DNA from: Micractinium sp. NFX-FRZ
Taxonomy: Eukaryota > Chlorophyta > Trebouxiophyceae > Chlorellales > Chlorellaceae
Direction of reading: 5' to 3'
NCBI GenBank assembly: GCA_029339195.1
Contig: JAPTJF010000038.1
Coordinates: forward strand, 124,001 to 188,000
DNA length: 64,000 nt
Both the position numbers and the translations under genes were made by a program. The notes under the pieces are model-generated. The model made no database searches and was not told the DNA's origin. It saw only the letters and a list, made by a program, of their open reading frames with translations. Positions 34,441 through 46,740 of the stretch are shown here, one piece after another (the first letter of the stretch is position 1; each line of letters begins with the position of its first letter).

Positions 34441-35391
34441 TCACCGAAGCACTGCCTGCTCCGCCTGCGCCCGCCCAGGGCGTGCGGCCCAGCAGCTGGT
34501 GCGGCTGCATGGCGCAGCGGTGATGCCCGCTCTGGGCCCCGTCGTACGAACCACGCCTGCATGCCCCCATTACAGAGAGACCCATATAGCTGAAAGCCTC
34601 CGTCAGGATGCTGCTTCCTCATTGTTCCGTGAGTGCCCCTGTGAGCCCGTGCATTGTGCATCAACCAGACCCTCGAAACCTAACTTTAAACCCTACCCGT
34701 CTCCGTCCCCGATGCCAGACCGCCCGCCATGTGCGCACACGGGTTGGTTTGCCTTCAGGGCCCCATGACGCATTTGCCTCCACATGTGACAGTAACACTC
34801 AGGTCTCATGTAAGCAGCCCTTGTCAGATGAGCACTCTCTTGGGATAATGCCGGGGGGCAGGAGGGTATGCCCCAAGCAAGATCCGGTGCTGGCACCATC
34901 AGGCTCCTGCTGGCCGCTGCTCTGCTCCTCCCACCTGCACCTCCCTGTGCATACACCTGCCCTCGTCAGCGACCAAACGCACCTTCAAGTACAGCTCTCA
35001 CATTACTTTGGCGCCACCACACTCCAGTGGGAGAGGGGTGGGGAGAAGGTGGGTGTCTGAGAGAGACACTGTCGGGGAGCCTGGGAACCTCTGTATCGTT
35101 CCACTGCAAGTGATTGAGCTGGGCGAGGGCGCGGCTGTTGGTGCCAGACTCGGTGCCCAAAGGCCGCGACACGAGCGCTCTGCTCGTGGTGCTAATAGAG
35201 CGGGGCCAGGGCTGTCCCATTGCATGCCTCCGACGACATTGTGGCAGCGTGCGCGTGTCGGCCGCTGCGGGCCCACGTCTGCCGCCAGTGCCGCCGCCGC
35301 CGCACTGCTACCCACCTGCGCTGCCTCTGCTCAGAGCCCTGCGGCCCGTCCGCTGCCCTGTGATGCCTCGTCCTCCCGTGCAGGCCCCAGC
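34441..35391. other. Intergenic region between the CBS and coiled-coil genes
   Basis: It contains TGTAA at 34809-34813, a likely poly(A) signal for the CBS gene, and the promoter of the coiled-coil gene. The part from about 35240 onward is repeated upstream of the truncated copy at 49073. No gene is supported. Confidence 0.5.
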
Positions 35392-38300
35392 ATGGGCAAA
35401 AAGAGCCGGAGGGCGCCGCCCACATTGGGCGGCGCTGCCGCCGCCCCGGCTGCCGCCGCAACAGCCGCAACAGCCGCGGCAGCACCCACCAGCGTCATCG
35501 GCAGCAGCAGCGGTGGCACCTCTGCGGCGGTGCTGGCAGCAGCTGCGTTTGATGCGCAGAGCCTACTGGGATCTGAGGCGGACATCACGGTTCGCCTGGG
35601 GGAGCTGTTGGACAGCATCCGCTGCCGCAACGTGCTGCAACGCCTGCGCGCTGCGGGGTACAGCGACCATGTGGCGCAGGTGGGTGCTGGCGGGCGGCTG
35701 TCACACAGGAGCCATTTCGGCCACGCCACCTTTGTTGGCATCTGTGAGAGCCATGCGGCCGGGAGAAGTTGGGGCAGAGCTTGCCTTCCGGCCATGCCTT
35801 CTGTGTAGCGGTCGCACACATACACAGTGCGCTGCTCTCCTGTGCGCCTGCCCACCTGCCTGCCCCGCCCGCCTGCAGCGTGCCTGCCTGGAGGTGCACC
35901 AGGCCAAGCGCGAGGTCAACTACGAGTCTGCTGTAAAATGGATCAGGTACATGGGTCTACACTTGTGTCGGTGTTGCTACCGGACGGTCTGAAGGGTGGA
36001 ACAGGGGTGGTGCTGCCGGGTGGTTTGGGAAAGATGGAACAGGGGTGGTGCTGCCTGGTGGTTTGGGAAAGATGGAACAGGGGTGGGGGTGCCGGGTGGT
36101 TTGGGAAAGAAATGGAACAGTGGGGGGCTGCTGCTTGTGTGGAAGGGCAGACCGCCCACCAGGGCAGCAGGAAGTCGAGCCTGGAGCTTTCGCACGGTGA
36201 AGTGCAGTTGGGGGGTGTCCGTGGGTGGGTGGCGGGTGCAGCTGCTGGTTGGGAGGGCAAGCCTGTGCCCCCACCCAACCCTCAGGAGCTCGTCATGCCC
36301 CGGGAGCGCTCCGCCCCAGCCGCCGCTACGACACTGCCGCCTCGCATGCCTCCGCTTCCGTTCCTGGCCCTGCGCCCGGCCCCGCGACCTCTGTCCCACT
36401 TCATCCTGCCCCGCCCTCCTCTGCCGCCCCACCCCCAGGCGCCACGACATCACTAAAATCGACTGTCCGCTGCAACCGCTGGAGCTGCTGCGCTATCTGT
36501 CTGACATTGTAGTCAGCCTGGTCGAGCGGCTGCCCAAGCCAGACACCGCCCAGCTGCACCGCACGCTGGCAGCCGACCTGCATGTGCCCAACAGCGGTGG
36601 AGGCAGCGGCGGCGCAGCTGCAGCGCTGCTGCTGGGTGGAAGCAGCAGTGCTGGTGGCAATGGAAGCGGCGCCAGCGGCAGTGCTTCTAGCAGCGCCAGC
36701 ACAGCAGCGATGGCGCACAGCGTGCTGGCCAGCTTGGACTCCACCATCACCGCAGCTGTAGCGGCACACACGGCTGCCGTGAACGCCGGCGGGGGCAGCA
36801 GCGGTGGCGGACCTCAGGACCAGCCGCTGCTGCCGGGTGTGGGGCGGCAGCAGGAGTGGCAGTGGCAGGCGGCGCTGGATGCAGAGGATGAGGTGCTGGC
36901 AAAGCTGGCGGCGGCTGAGGCGGCAGAGGGGAACCTGCAGGCGATGCTGCGTGAGCTGGGGGCGGTGGAAGACGACCGCCGTGGAGGTGGCAGCGCCGGC
37001 AGCAGAGGCGACGGCAATAGTGGCAAAGAGGCCAGCGCCGGCAGCGGCGGGAGCAGCGGGGACAGCGTGAGGGGCGGCAGCGGGCATGGTAGCGAAGTGG
37101 CTGCCGCAGGAGCAGGTGGAGGAGCAGTGGCAAGCGGCGGTAAGCCCACTGAGCCTGCAGCATCCTCGCCAAGGAGTGGGGAAAAGGGGAAGGCTGCAGC
37201 GTATGCCGTGCTGGCAAAGAACCGGCAGCAGCGACTGCAGCAGCAGGAGCAGGAGCAGCAGGCTGAGGCCACGCCCGCAGATGCTGCGGGCAGCGCAGCC
37301 AGCGCCAGCAGCAGCAGCGGTGGTGGCGGTGGGTTCACTGGCCGCGTGGCGCAGCAGGTGCTGGGCCTGCAGCAGCACATGAGCAAGGCCATGGCGACGC
37401 TGGTCAGCATGCGGCGCAGCAGCAGCAGCAGCAGCAATGCTGACGGCGGCAGCAAGCCAGCGGCAGCGGCCAGCAGCAGCGGCGGCAGCGGTGCCGAGGC
37501 CAGTGGTCTCGCAGAGTCAGTGGGCGCAGCACCGGCAGCAGCCACCTCTTCAGAGAGCGCAGTGCAGCCGGTGCCAGGAGAGCCGGCACCTGGGCAGGCG
37601 CAGCAGCAGCTGAATGAGGGGCAGCTGGCGTCGCTGCGCGCGATGCTGGGGCCAGGTGCGTCAGGGCAGCCGCCCGCCTCGCCATGCTGCCGCCTGCTCG
37701 CCTCTCGGCTGCTGCGCTCCTCTGCTTTTTCGTTTCTTTAGAGTCCACCCAACCATGCGGCTAGTCTTTTCTTCCTCCTGTTGCATGTTGGCTTTGCTGC
37801 GCGCATCCCAACCCCAGCACACGCCCTCACCCTCATGATCCTGCTGTTGGGCAGCCCTGCCATTCATGTGTGAAGACCTACCACCCACAACCCCTCCTGC
37901 AGGTGTTGAGGTGTACACGGCAGAAGAGTTCCAGGAGCACAACCCTGGTGGGTGCATGCCGCCAGGTTCTGATTGAACCCATGTGGTTAGTGTGTGTGTG
38001 TGTGTTCAACGGCAGTGCGTGTGGCGTGCCGTCTCAGGCACGCCCCGCCACCGCCTGCTTGCCTGCCCCACTTGCCTGCCCCATTCACCTGCCCATCCGC
38101 AGACCAGCCACTCCCAGGCCCATGCGCCTCAGTGCGCCTGGTCTCTGTCGAATGCTGCCAACCAGCCTGTTGCAATGCTGCCCCCGCCCTGCTGTGCCCT
38201 TGCTCCCATGCATCCGCCCTGGCTGCCTTTGCATCACACGCTCCTGCAGGCGCCGACTACGAGTCGCTGCCAGCGCTGGATTTGCAGCTGCTGCCGCCCC

Positions 38301-41137
38301 AGGGGCCCGCCACCCCCGCGGGCGCCGTGCCGCTGCCGCTGCCGCTGCCCGAACCAGGGGCAGAGACTGCGGAGGCAGAGGCACAGCCCCTGGCTGCAGG
38401 TGGGGGCCCGCTGATATCATGCATCGGCTGTGCCACTGTGAAAGCTCACCGCCGCCCGCCTGCATACCTGTTGGCCACACGGGCCTGTCAGCCGGCATGC
38501 ATGCCTCCCTACCCTTCCCTTGACACCGCCGCCTATCCCGCCCGACGCCACCCTCCATGCCTTGGGTGCTGATTTAGGCCCTCCTCCCCTGCACGCCGGC
38601 CACCCTTTGGCTCATTGTGAGCCGATGGATGAGTGGGTGTCAAGCACATTTCTCACCCGACCCCCCCTCCCATTGCGGTCACACCCTCCCCGCCCCTCCC
38701 CCCTGCAGAGCTGGCCAGCCTGCGGCAGCACCGCGAGTGGGCCGACCAGCGCATCGCCCAGCTGATCCGCCGCGTGGCCGACGCTGAGCGGCCGGTGCGG
38801 GAGGAGGCGGGGCGGCTGCTGCGGGAGGTGCAGGCTCTTCGGGTGAGTGCGGGGGATGCGTGGTGCTTCCCTATGGGCAGGCGGCGCTGGGAGAGCAGCT
38901 GCTGCAAAAGGTGCAGATGCTGTGGATGGCAGAGTCCCTCTCTTCCCGCGAACCGGGCAACCGGCTGCCTTGGGGGCGGCCCAAGCCAGGCACGGCCTCC
39001 CTTGCAAGGCCCCGGGACAGCGCCGTGGGGGCAGCCGTGGTGTGCCGTGCCGTGCCACCTGTGCTGGAGCTTGCAGCCAGCATGCATGTGGAGCGGCATA
39101 GGGAGCCCCAGCCCGCCCCTGCCCACGCTCATCGCCTGCCCCCGCCGCGGCCCTGCCTCTGGCTTTCCGACTGGCGGGCGCAGGCGGAGAAGGAGGGCCT
39201 GAGGGGGAAGCTGAAGGAGCTGGAGCAGGGCGTTGCGCGCATCAAGGAGAGCTCGTATGCCGAGGCGCAGCAGAGGAGGCGAGTTGTTTTGGCAGAGCTG
39301 TCTCAGCAGGGCAGGGCAGGGCAGATGAGCAAGCGGTGTGAAGGCACGTGGGTTGGGTGCACCGGCCATTGTGCAGGTAAGGCCGTGCTACTGCTGCTGT
39401 TGCGGCTGGGCCAGGCAGCACCCAAGCCAGTAGTGCAGATTGGATGCGTGCTCAGCGCATGCCACACACACACTGCCCCTGCCCCGTTCCACCCCACATT
39501 CACACGCCAAATCTGCCATGACCCCTCCGTCCTGCTAATGTGGCCCGGCCTCTTGCGTGTGCACCTTGCAGGGAGCTGGAGCGGCAGGCGGCGATAGCGG
39601 CCTCCGAGCTCAAGGCAGCCAGCCTGCGAGAGCAGGCAAGTGCGGTGCTGTGCAATGTCCTGTGCTGCGCTGCGCTGCAGGGTGTGCCGCTGCGCCGCCC
39701 AGCACGTTGACGCGTGATATGCGTGCTTGGCATGCGCCATCCGGCAGCAGCGCATGCATGCTGGGACGCTCAGCGGGGTGGCATATCATGCTTGGCGCTG
39801 TCATTCGATGGGGCACTTCAGAGAGGTGCACTCTGCCAACTCTGGTACAGCCTGCTGCCTGCTTGCTGCAGGAGGCGTCCTCCGAGGCGGCTGCCCTGCA
39901 GAAGCAGGTGGCTGCGGAGCGCAAGCAGCGCCAGAGTGCAGAGCAGCGCTGCAAGAAGGCTGCGGCTGAAGCCGCTGCTGCCGCCACCACCGCCGCAGCC
40001 GCAGCGCACGAACGAGAGCTGGAGGGTCTGCGCCAGCAGCTGCGCCAGCAGCAGGCGGCGACCCGGGAGCAGCGCAGCACTGCGGGGCGGGCGGAAGCGA
40101 GCGCAGCAGAGGCGCATACCCAGGCTGCTGCCGCCGCGTGGGCACAGGGCGAGCTGCTGGCAGCAGAGAAAGCGTCACTTGCGGCAGCTCTGGAGCATGC
40201 AGAGCAGCGGGTGCAGCAGGCGCAGCGTGCGCAGCAGGAGGCTGAGGAGGGGCGTGCAGCACTGGGTCGGGAACTAGAAGCAGCCAGGCAGCGTGCAAGT
40301 GCGGCTGAAGCGGGGGCACAGGCGCTGCAGCGGGAGCTGGCTGCGGCGCGTGCTGAGGTGGCGGCAGCAGAAGCGCGCGCCACGTCAGCCAGCAGTGTGG
40401 CCGATGCCGCACAGCAGCAGGTGGGACAGCTGCTGCAGGCTCAGCAGCAGGCTCAGCAGGCTCCGGTGCTGCCGAACCCGGGCTCGACAATCGGCAGCCC
40501 CGCTCTGCAGCCCCTGCTGCTGCCCCAAACGGCGTCTGCGGCCGCCAGCCCGCACCCGCCCTCCCTCTTTGGGCCGCAGTTTCACGCCTGGGGCCTGGGC
40601 GGCCTGCGCAGCGGTGGCAGCAGCAGCACCAGTGGCAGTGGCCTCCTGGCCAGCGCCCCTCCGGCCTCCCCTCAGCCCTGCGGCTCAGGCTTTGCCCAAG
40701 CGGCCGGTTTTGGGGCGCAGCCGGTGCTGCCCGGCGGCAGCAGCCTGAGCATGGGAGGGTCCAGCGGCCCGCCCTCCTCGCCCCTCAGCCACTCCGGCAC
40801 CAACACCCCGCAGCACAGCATGCACAGCAGCAGCATCGCCAACAGCCCGATGGCGCCGCACAGCGCCCTCGGCCTGGCAGGCGGGGGCGGCCTGGGCGGC
40901 GCATTCCATGGCAGCGGCGAAGGCCTGTTTGCAGGCCTGCCCGGCGCCGCCTCTCTGCAGCTGCCGGCAGTCGCAGACTCGCTGTTCGCTGGCGGCAGCG
41001 GCAGCGGCACCAGCAGCTGCGGCATCCTGCTGCCCGACCCAAACAGCATCTGGGGAGGCGGCCCCTCTGGGGGCCTGGGGGCTGGCGCAGGCGCTGCCGG
41101 CATGCCGCTGTTTGCGCAGCAGCAGCAGCAGCATTGA
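35392..41137 (+). CDS. Large coiled-coil protein of unknown function
   Basis: I do not recognise a named family. Exon 1 (35392-35679) starts MGKKSRRAPPTLGG, has Ala-rich filler, then ADITVRLGELLDSIRCRNVL. Exon 2 (35879-35946) reads RACLEVHQAKREVNYESAVK. Exon 3 (36439-37655) continues ITKIDCPLQPLELLRYLSDI then VVSLVERLPKPD. This small helical domain is faintly like the CH-like domains of CCDC22-type proteins. A long Ser/Gly/Ala-rich region follows. Exons near 37903-37949, 38250-38400, 38709-38842, 39183-39280, 39572-39636 and from 39871 form a long coiled coil (REWADQRIAQLIRRVADAER, EKEGLRGKLKELEQGVARIK, QKQVAAERKQRQSAEQRCKK). The final 250 residues are Gly/Ser/Pro-rich with SPLSHSGTNTPQHSMHSSS and end in a Gln run. 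The stop is at 41135-41137. A 5' fragment is duplicated at 48933-50157. Confidence 0.75.
35998..36120. repeat. 38-bp minisatellite in intron 2 of the coiled-coil gene
   Basis: Units of 38-40 bp occupy 35998-36035, 36036-36073 and 36074-36113, followed by a partial unit. Each contains GGTGGTTTGGGAAAGA. The same array, with the same unit number, is in the duplicate at 49667-49790. Confidence 0.9.
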
Positions 41138-41164
41138 TGCGGCGCCGTCTCTCAGCTGGTGGAA

Positions 41165-41169
41165 TGTAA
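41165..41169 (+). terminator. TGTAA poly(A) signal of the coiled-coil gene
   Basis: TGTAA lies 28 bp after the stop; another is at 41248-41252. Confidence 0.5.
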
Positions 41170-41757
41170 AGGTGCGCACACGCGCCTGTGTGGTGGCAGC
41201 GCTCCCGCTTGCACCCTTGCATGTTTGGCAGGCGCGTGTTACGATCTGTAATGTAGACACAATGGACATGGTCTGAGTGGTGTGAGGGGTAGCAGCCGAT
41301 GAGGGTGCGCAGAGGTGGGGGTGGCATGGGCAAAGGGCATGCACGTCACGGGGGATCTGTGTGGGCTTAGCTGCGAATCAGTGGATGGCCTGTCTTGGAT
41401 ACGAGAAGCTGCGCGCAAGAAAGACGTACACTGTGAGGCTCAGGAATGATGATGAGCACTGGTGGTGTGTTCAAAGTGCATGGGGCCGTGCTGTGTGCAC
41501 AGGTGATGATGAGGGGTGGGTGAAAAGCCAACAGAAGTTCTAGAGGTCGCGTGATAACGGTGGTAGGACGTGTGGTGACGCATGAAGGTGGGGGTGCAGA
41601 CGGTACCATCGGAAGGGTGAGCACAGTGGTTTATAATAAGCAGGGGGGGATGTGGGGTGGTCTTGAAGGTTAAAGACAAAACTGAGCCCCTGGTAGGCGG
41701 AGCGACTCTCCAAGTCGGGGTGACAAATGTGTGGGCAAGTGCCTGGGCATTGCTGCC
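41170..41757. other. Convergent intergenic region
   Basis: It lies between the coiled-coil gene end and the 3' end of membrane gene A. It is richer in A and T than its surroundings and holds no supported gene. Confidence 0.5.
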
Positions 41758-43627
41758 TCACGCCCCTGTCGCCGACAGCCTGCACAGCAGCCAGCAATTC
41801 CCTGCAATGTACCAGGCGACCACAGCACGCACAGCAGCGTGGCCCGCAGTGCCCCCCAGCAGGCGGTGCAGCGCACAATCGCTGGCAGCTGCTGCCTGGC
41901 TGGCCGCTTGGCCCACCCGCTGCAGCGCGCCACTGCTGCCTGTGCTGCCGCCACCGGCACTGTCATCTGCCTCTTGCTGGGCGACCGGCTGCCACCTCCA
42001 GACGGCCATCAGCAGGGGGACCAGCAGCCCGAGGGTGAGGTGCAGCCAGGAGACGGTGGCATGGCACAGGGGCGCCCCTGCAGCAACGGGCGGGGGCGGG
42101 CACTCACCCTTTAGATCGCCCTGTGACAAAGGCACGTCGGAGTGTAGGCTGTGCGGGATGCCCTCCCCCTCAACACTGGCCACGGCTTGCCAGCTTGAAA
42201 AGGCGCTCTCTGCAAACTCCCCTCCTCGCCCCCCTGAGGCGCACCCACCTGCCAGCGGCGCCTGCGGAATCTGCCCTGCCACCGGCTGCACCGCCGCCAG
42301 TGGCAGCATCACGCGATCCAGCAGCGTGACGGCGGCAGCCTGCCGCTGGGCTGCCAGGGGCGCGCTGAGGATGGGGGTGGAGCAGTAGCCGCGCACATTG
42401 GCCGTGAGGGCGACCACCCCAGCGTGCAGGACCAGGGTGGCGGTGGGCGGCAGCAGCACAGATGCGCTCCACAACGCCCAAGGCAGGGCGCGCGTGCCTG
42501 CGCAGCAGGGGCAGGTGGGGCACATGAACCGGGGTGGTGAGCGTTGCCGTGCGCTGGAGGGCTAAGCCGGAACCCAGTAACGTAGGCACGCACTCGCCCT
42601 TCCAGCCAACTGGGTGGCGTGGCAACAGCCATGCCCCCTGAATGCCTTGCTCCCTCTCGTGCTGGCGTTTCATTGTGAACCTGATTGCACTGATCACGCA
42701 CACACATGCTTGGGCGGTTGAACCCCCGCCGCCAACCACATGCGGCTCTCACCTGATGCCACACGCAGCAGGTCAAGGCCTGCCCCCAGCAGGCCCGGCC
42801 CCCCGGGCGGGCGCTCCAGGATCTGAGCGATCCCAACTGCAGCGCTGCGCTGGCTGGGAGCTGCCAACAGCTGCAGAAGCATCCAGGCGGGAAGCAGCCA
42901 GGTCCTGCATGCGCAGGGAGCGGCGACAGTGGCATGCGGGGCTGGACTGGGGCTGGAAGAACAAACATCAAGCAAAACATGGGCGTCTGCAGAGCACTGG
43001 GTTGACAGCCCCGCTGGGGATGGAGGGAGCGAGGCGATGGGGGGTGTATAGAGACTGGCCATCTGCAAAGCACGCAAAACGTCAGGGCAGTGCGGCTGCC
43101 AAGGCAAGGCAGGGCCACAGCAGAGAAAGCATGCTGGCAGATGAGATGCCACCGGCACCAGCGGATGGTGGGACTGTCAGGGTGTGAGAGCCATACCAGC
43201 GGGAATGCTGTTCTGCGCACCTGTGCCGCCAGTAGCTTTTCGGCCGCCACACCATGAGCAGCAGGACGGCGAGAGCCATCAGCAAGACGGTGACGGGTGC
43301 CAGGAAGAGGGGCAGCGGGATGCTGCCTTGCCCCTTCTGCAGCTGCGTGAGGACGATGAGCACCTGTCCTGCAACCATACATAGCTGAGCCGCCATGTCC
43401 GTGCGAGCAGATGGGGAGGGCCGCCCGCGCTGACCGCGCACTGACGGCTGGATGGTGGGGCCCCAGCGTGGGGCTGTGGCAGCCGCCGCACCACTTGGGC
43501 CGGCGCTGGCGGCGGCTTGGCCGCCGCCATGATGTTGACTGCCTTGCTCATGCAGATGCCTTGCAGCCGCCGCAAAGGCCACGGCCGGCAGGGCGGCACC
43601 GCCCTCACTGAGGTCCGCCGCGCCCAT
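41758..43627 (-). CDS. Multi-pass membrane protein, array copy A (375 aa, unknown family)
   Basis: Exons 43627-43221, 42904-42753, 42497-42249 and 42077-41758 join in frame to 1,128 nt. After an Ala/Gly/Pro-rich N-terminus, hydrophobic segments suggest about six membrane helices: AAQLCMVAGQVLIVLTQL, LFLAPVTVLLMALAVLLLMV, TWLLPAWMLLQLLAAP, VWSASVLLPPTATLVLHAGV, WLHLTLGLLVPLLMAVW and VVAWYIAGNCWLLCRL. The most conserved part of the three copies is exon 3 (GYCSTPILSAPLAAQRQAAA, LPLAAVQPVAGQIPQAPLAG), 249 nt long in each. The start at 43627 is the nearest Met with a similar N-terminal length; an in-frame Met at 43753 is an alternative. I recognise no transporter or enzyme signature. The gene lies in tandem with copies B and C. 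Confidence 0.75.
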
Positions 43628-43687
43628 GTCGGGCTGGGAGCGAGCAGAAGCCTGTCGTGTTGCCCAATAAAAGCAGATGCTTCCGGC

Positions 43688-43720
43688 TTTGACCGTCTCG
43701 TTACATGTTTGACCGTCTCG
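43688..43720. promoter_or_regulatory. Paired 13-bp direct repeat upstream of membrane gene A
   Basis: TTTGACCGTCTCG occurs at 43688-43700 and 43708-43720, separated by 7 bp, 60-95 bp upstream of the chosen start of copy A. The spacing suggests a paired transcription-factor site. This is inference; if the Met at 43753 is used, the repeat is coding. Confidence 0.35.
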
Positions 43721-44628
43721 GGGTGACGCGCCAACTGCTTTGTGGAAGTCCACTATGTAGAGGAAGCTTCAGGCTAGCTTCTTCCTCTTGCCACGGAGAG
43801 TCTAGGCCGATTCTGGTGAGCTGCTTCGCAGCCGCAGGTACGGCTGCATCAACATACCTTGTAGCGTGTGAGCAATGAAGCAGTGAGCCGCCAACGTAAG
43901 CAAATTTGCGGCGGCGGCGCCGAGCGGTATACCGCGGCGGTGCCTTGCCTGCGCGGCGCTGCCTGCCATGCAGCATGCTGGGCAAGCCTGCCATCCCTTC
44001 TACCGTGTGCGATCCAGAGCATCCCATGCAAATCCTGAAGTTTTATTCACCCGCAGATGCACGCAGTTTGATGAGTGGAGGCCCCTCCCGCCTGCCCGTC
44101 TGCGTCGATAGGCCCCATGCCCGAGCGGTGCGCCCGGCCGGCTTCAGTTGCAATCAACTGCTGATCAAGGGTTTAAGGGCTATGCGTGCATTGCGGTAGT
44201 TACAGCAGCTTACGGCACAAGCACGTCAGAGGGCATGGGCTAACATGGGCAGTTTTGGCAGTTTGGGGTTTGTCTGGTTGTCCTGTGATGCAGTGATGCC
44301 GGGCATCAAGGAGGGTGATGGGTGGGTTAGAGGGTGACATGGGCATGGTGGGTGTGTCAAGGGGGACGCAACGAAAGGGCGATTGCGGGCACGGCGCAGT
44401 CGGTGAAGAGGCGGGAGTGGGCAGCAGGGGAAGGGTGGGGAGGTGGCATGGCGGTGGGTGGCTGCTGGCAGAAGAGAACAACAAATGGACTGAAAAGCGA
44501 CAGGGAGACAGAAATTGTAAGGCACCGGCAGGCACGGCGTTTGACAATATCGGGCGGCACCAGGGTCTGAAGCGTGGCTAGGGTGCGGGATTCTAGCGCC
44601 AGCCTGGCATTGCTGCCTCACGCCCCTG
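43721..44628. other. Spacer between membrane genes A and B
   Basis: It holds the promoter of A and the 3' UTR of B. TTACA at 44200-44204 is a TGTAA poly(A) signal on the minus strand for copy B. No further gene is seen. Confidence 0.5.
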
Positions 44629-46218
44629 TCACCGACAGCCTGCACAGCAGCATGTATTGGCGGCGATGTACCAGGCAACCGCAGCACGCACAGCAAGGCA
44701 CGCGGTGCCCGCCAGCAGGCGGTGCAGCGCACGATCACTGGCCGCTGCTGCCAGGCTGGCCGCTTGGCCCACCCGCTGCAGCGCGCCACTGCTGCCTGTG
44801 GTGCTGCTCACGCTGCTGTCATCTGCATCACAGTGCTCCACTGGCTGCCAGCTCCAGGCAGAGAGTAGCAGGGGCGCCAGCAGCCCAATGGCTAAGTGCA
44901 GCCAGGAGACGGTTGCGTGGCACAGTGGCTGGCCTGCAGCAGGGGGCAGGAACAGGCGCGTCAAAAAGGTCAGCCGAGCAAGTGCGAGGGCGGCATGTCT
45001 CTGCTCTGCTGCAGCGTGGCACATCTGGCCTGCAGCCTGCGAGTTCTCTACTGCACGCCCGTGGTGTTCCTCGCCTGGGTTGTACCCACCTGCCAGCGGC
45101 GCCTGCGGAATCTGCCCTGCCACTGGCTGCACCGCCGCCAGCGGCAGCATCACGCGATCCAGCAGCTCTGCGGCTGCAGCCTGGCGCTGGGCTGCCAGGG
45201 GCCCGCTGAGGATGGGGGTGGAGCAGTAGCCGTGCACATTGGCAGTGAGGGCAACCAACCCAACATGCAGGGCCAGGGTGGCGGTGGGCGGCAGCAGCAA
45301 CGTCACACTCCACACTGTTCGTGGGAGGACGCGGGTGCCTGCGTGGAAAGAAGCAGAGAGGGAGGAATAATGCACACCCCTCTGAGTGGTGCAGCTGGGC
45401 GGCATTCTGTGTGTGCACATGCTGCCTTGCACTGCCCAGCGAGCACCGCACTGCACTCGAGCGCATTGAGCTTGAATGTTTACGATGCTGGCACAAGGTA
45501 TACGCCGCACCTGAAGCAACGCGCAGAAGGTCCACGGCCGCCTGCAGCACGCCTGCCCGGGGCGTTCGCTCCATCACAAGGGCTGTCCCCACCCCCACGC
45601 TGCGCTGGCTGGGTGCTAGAAGCAACTCCAAGAGAACCCAGGCAGGCAGCACCCACGACCTGCATGAGGCGGTGGGACACGGGTGCTGCCCGTTAGGGGA
45701 GCCGGCGAGTGCAGCACACAGGAGGGCTGTGGTGCGGCACGGCTGCAAAAGGGGCCAGAAGAAAAAGAGCGGTACGGTGCAGGCGGGGCAGCAGGGGCAA
45801 GGCCTTGTAGCAGGCAGCGGCGTGGGAAGATTTGCAAGACTGCCGCTGCGGCACTGGTACAAGCCTTCACTCACCTGTGCTGGCGGGAAGCCTTTGGATG
45901 ACGCACCATGAAGAGCAGGCAGGCAAGTCCGCTCACCCAGCAAGCGACAGGTGCCAGGAAGAGGGGCAGGGGGGTGCTGCCTTGCCCCTTCCGCAACTGG
46001 GCAAAGACGACCATCGTCTGACCCACTACTATACACGCCTGTGCCGCCATATCCATCCTGGGGGACGGCTGGTGCCGCCTTGGCTGCCGCCTTGGCTGCC
46101 GCCGAGTGGCCAGGGGGACCACGGTACTGCCGCCAGTGCCGCCGCCGCCGCTACCAGTGACACTCCGTTGCGCTGTTGGCCGCGCCGTGCTAAGCAAAGC
46201 GAACCCCACGTGCCTCAT
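44629..46218 (-). CDS. Multi-pass membrane protein, array copy B (348 aa, unknown family)
   Basis: Exons 46218-45875, 45659-45511, 45338-45090 and 44933-44629 join in frame to 1,047 nt. The start MRHVGFALLSTARPTAQ was chosen because its distance to the first helix, and the shared GSGGGGT, match copy C. Helical segments include AAQACIVVGQTMVVFAQL, LFLAPVACWVSGLACLLFMV, SWVLPAWVLLELLLAP and VTLLLPPTATLALHVGLVAL. Exon 3 keeps GYCSTPILSGPLAAQRQAAA. Near 44655 the copy is one base shorter than A and C, so the tail reads NTCCCAGCR and stops at 44629, instead of continuing to the ancestral stop still present at 44618-44620. The first part of the last helix remains. The effect on function is unknown. 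Confidence 0.74.
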
Positions 46219-46740
46219 GGTTGCGACACCCTCCTTGCAAAGGCCTGCACCCATGCTGAGCCTGAGTCTGAGACTGGCGTGCAAGACCCCCAGTCAGACC
46301 CCCTCATCACCACATGCATGTCACGGCCTGCACAGGAGCCCCCCCCCGGAGTGCCGCACGTGACTCTCTCCTTTGGTGGAGTTGGTGCCCTCCTTTCTTG
46401 GAGTTCCTGCCGACAGTACAGTGAAAACGAAGTTCGCTGGATGAGGACCCCAACCGGGACAGTACTGCAGCAGTACTGGCAGCTTCACCTTCTGGACTGA
46501 CCCTACCATGTATACATGCAGCGCGCGGGAAGCCGGCGATCTGTGCATGCACCCCATCCCGAATGTTTGCGGGACTAACAGGCGATGATTACAGCGTCAC
46601 GGGAGCACCTGGGGCAGGGCACACCGTGGAGGCGGTGTGCATTCGCAGACCGCTCGCTCACTCGACGCTCACTGTGAAAGCCTGAGGCTTGCAGCTCAAT
46701 GGGAAGCCTGTGCTTCGTGTGCATAAAGCCCAACGTCACC
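46219..46740. other. Spacer between membrane genes B and C
   Basis: It holds the promoter of B and the 3' UTR of C. TTACA at 46589-46593 is a TGTAA poly(A) signal on the minus strand for copy C. No further gene is seen. Confidence 0.5.

Noticed and set aside
36401..37545. Long minus-strand frames opposite the coiled-coil gene
   Set aside because: They are shadows of the Ser/Gly/Ala-rich exon 3; they show no start context or family match.
43082..43753. Longer N-terminus for membrane copy A starting at 43753
   Set aside because: Copies B and C start about 56-59 residues before the first helix; the Met at 43627 gives a similar length, so the longer form is less likely though not excluded.
41896..45696. 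Plus-strand frames across the membrane array
   Set aside because: The minus strand gives consistent exons in all three paralogues, with equal exon-3 lengths and shared motifs; the plus-strand frames do not.
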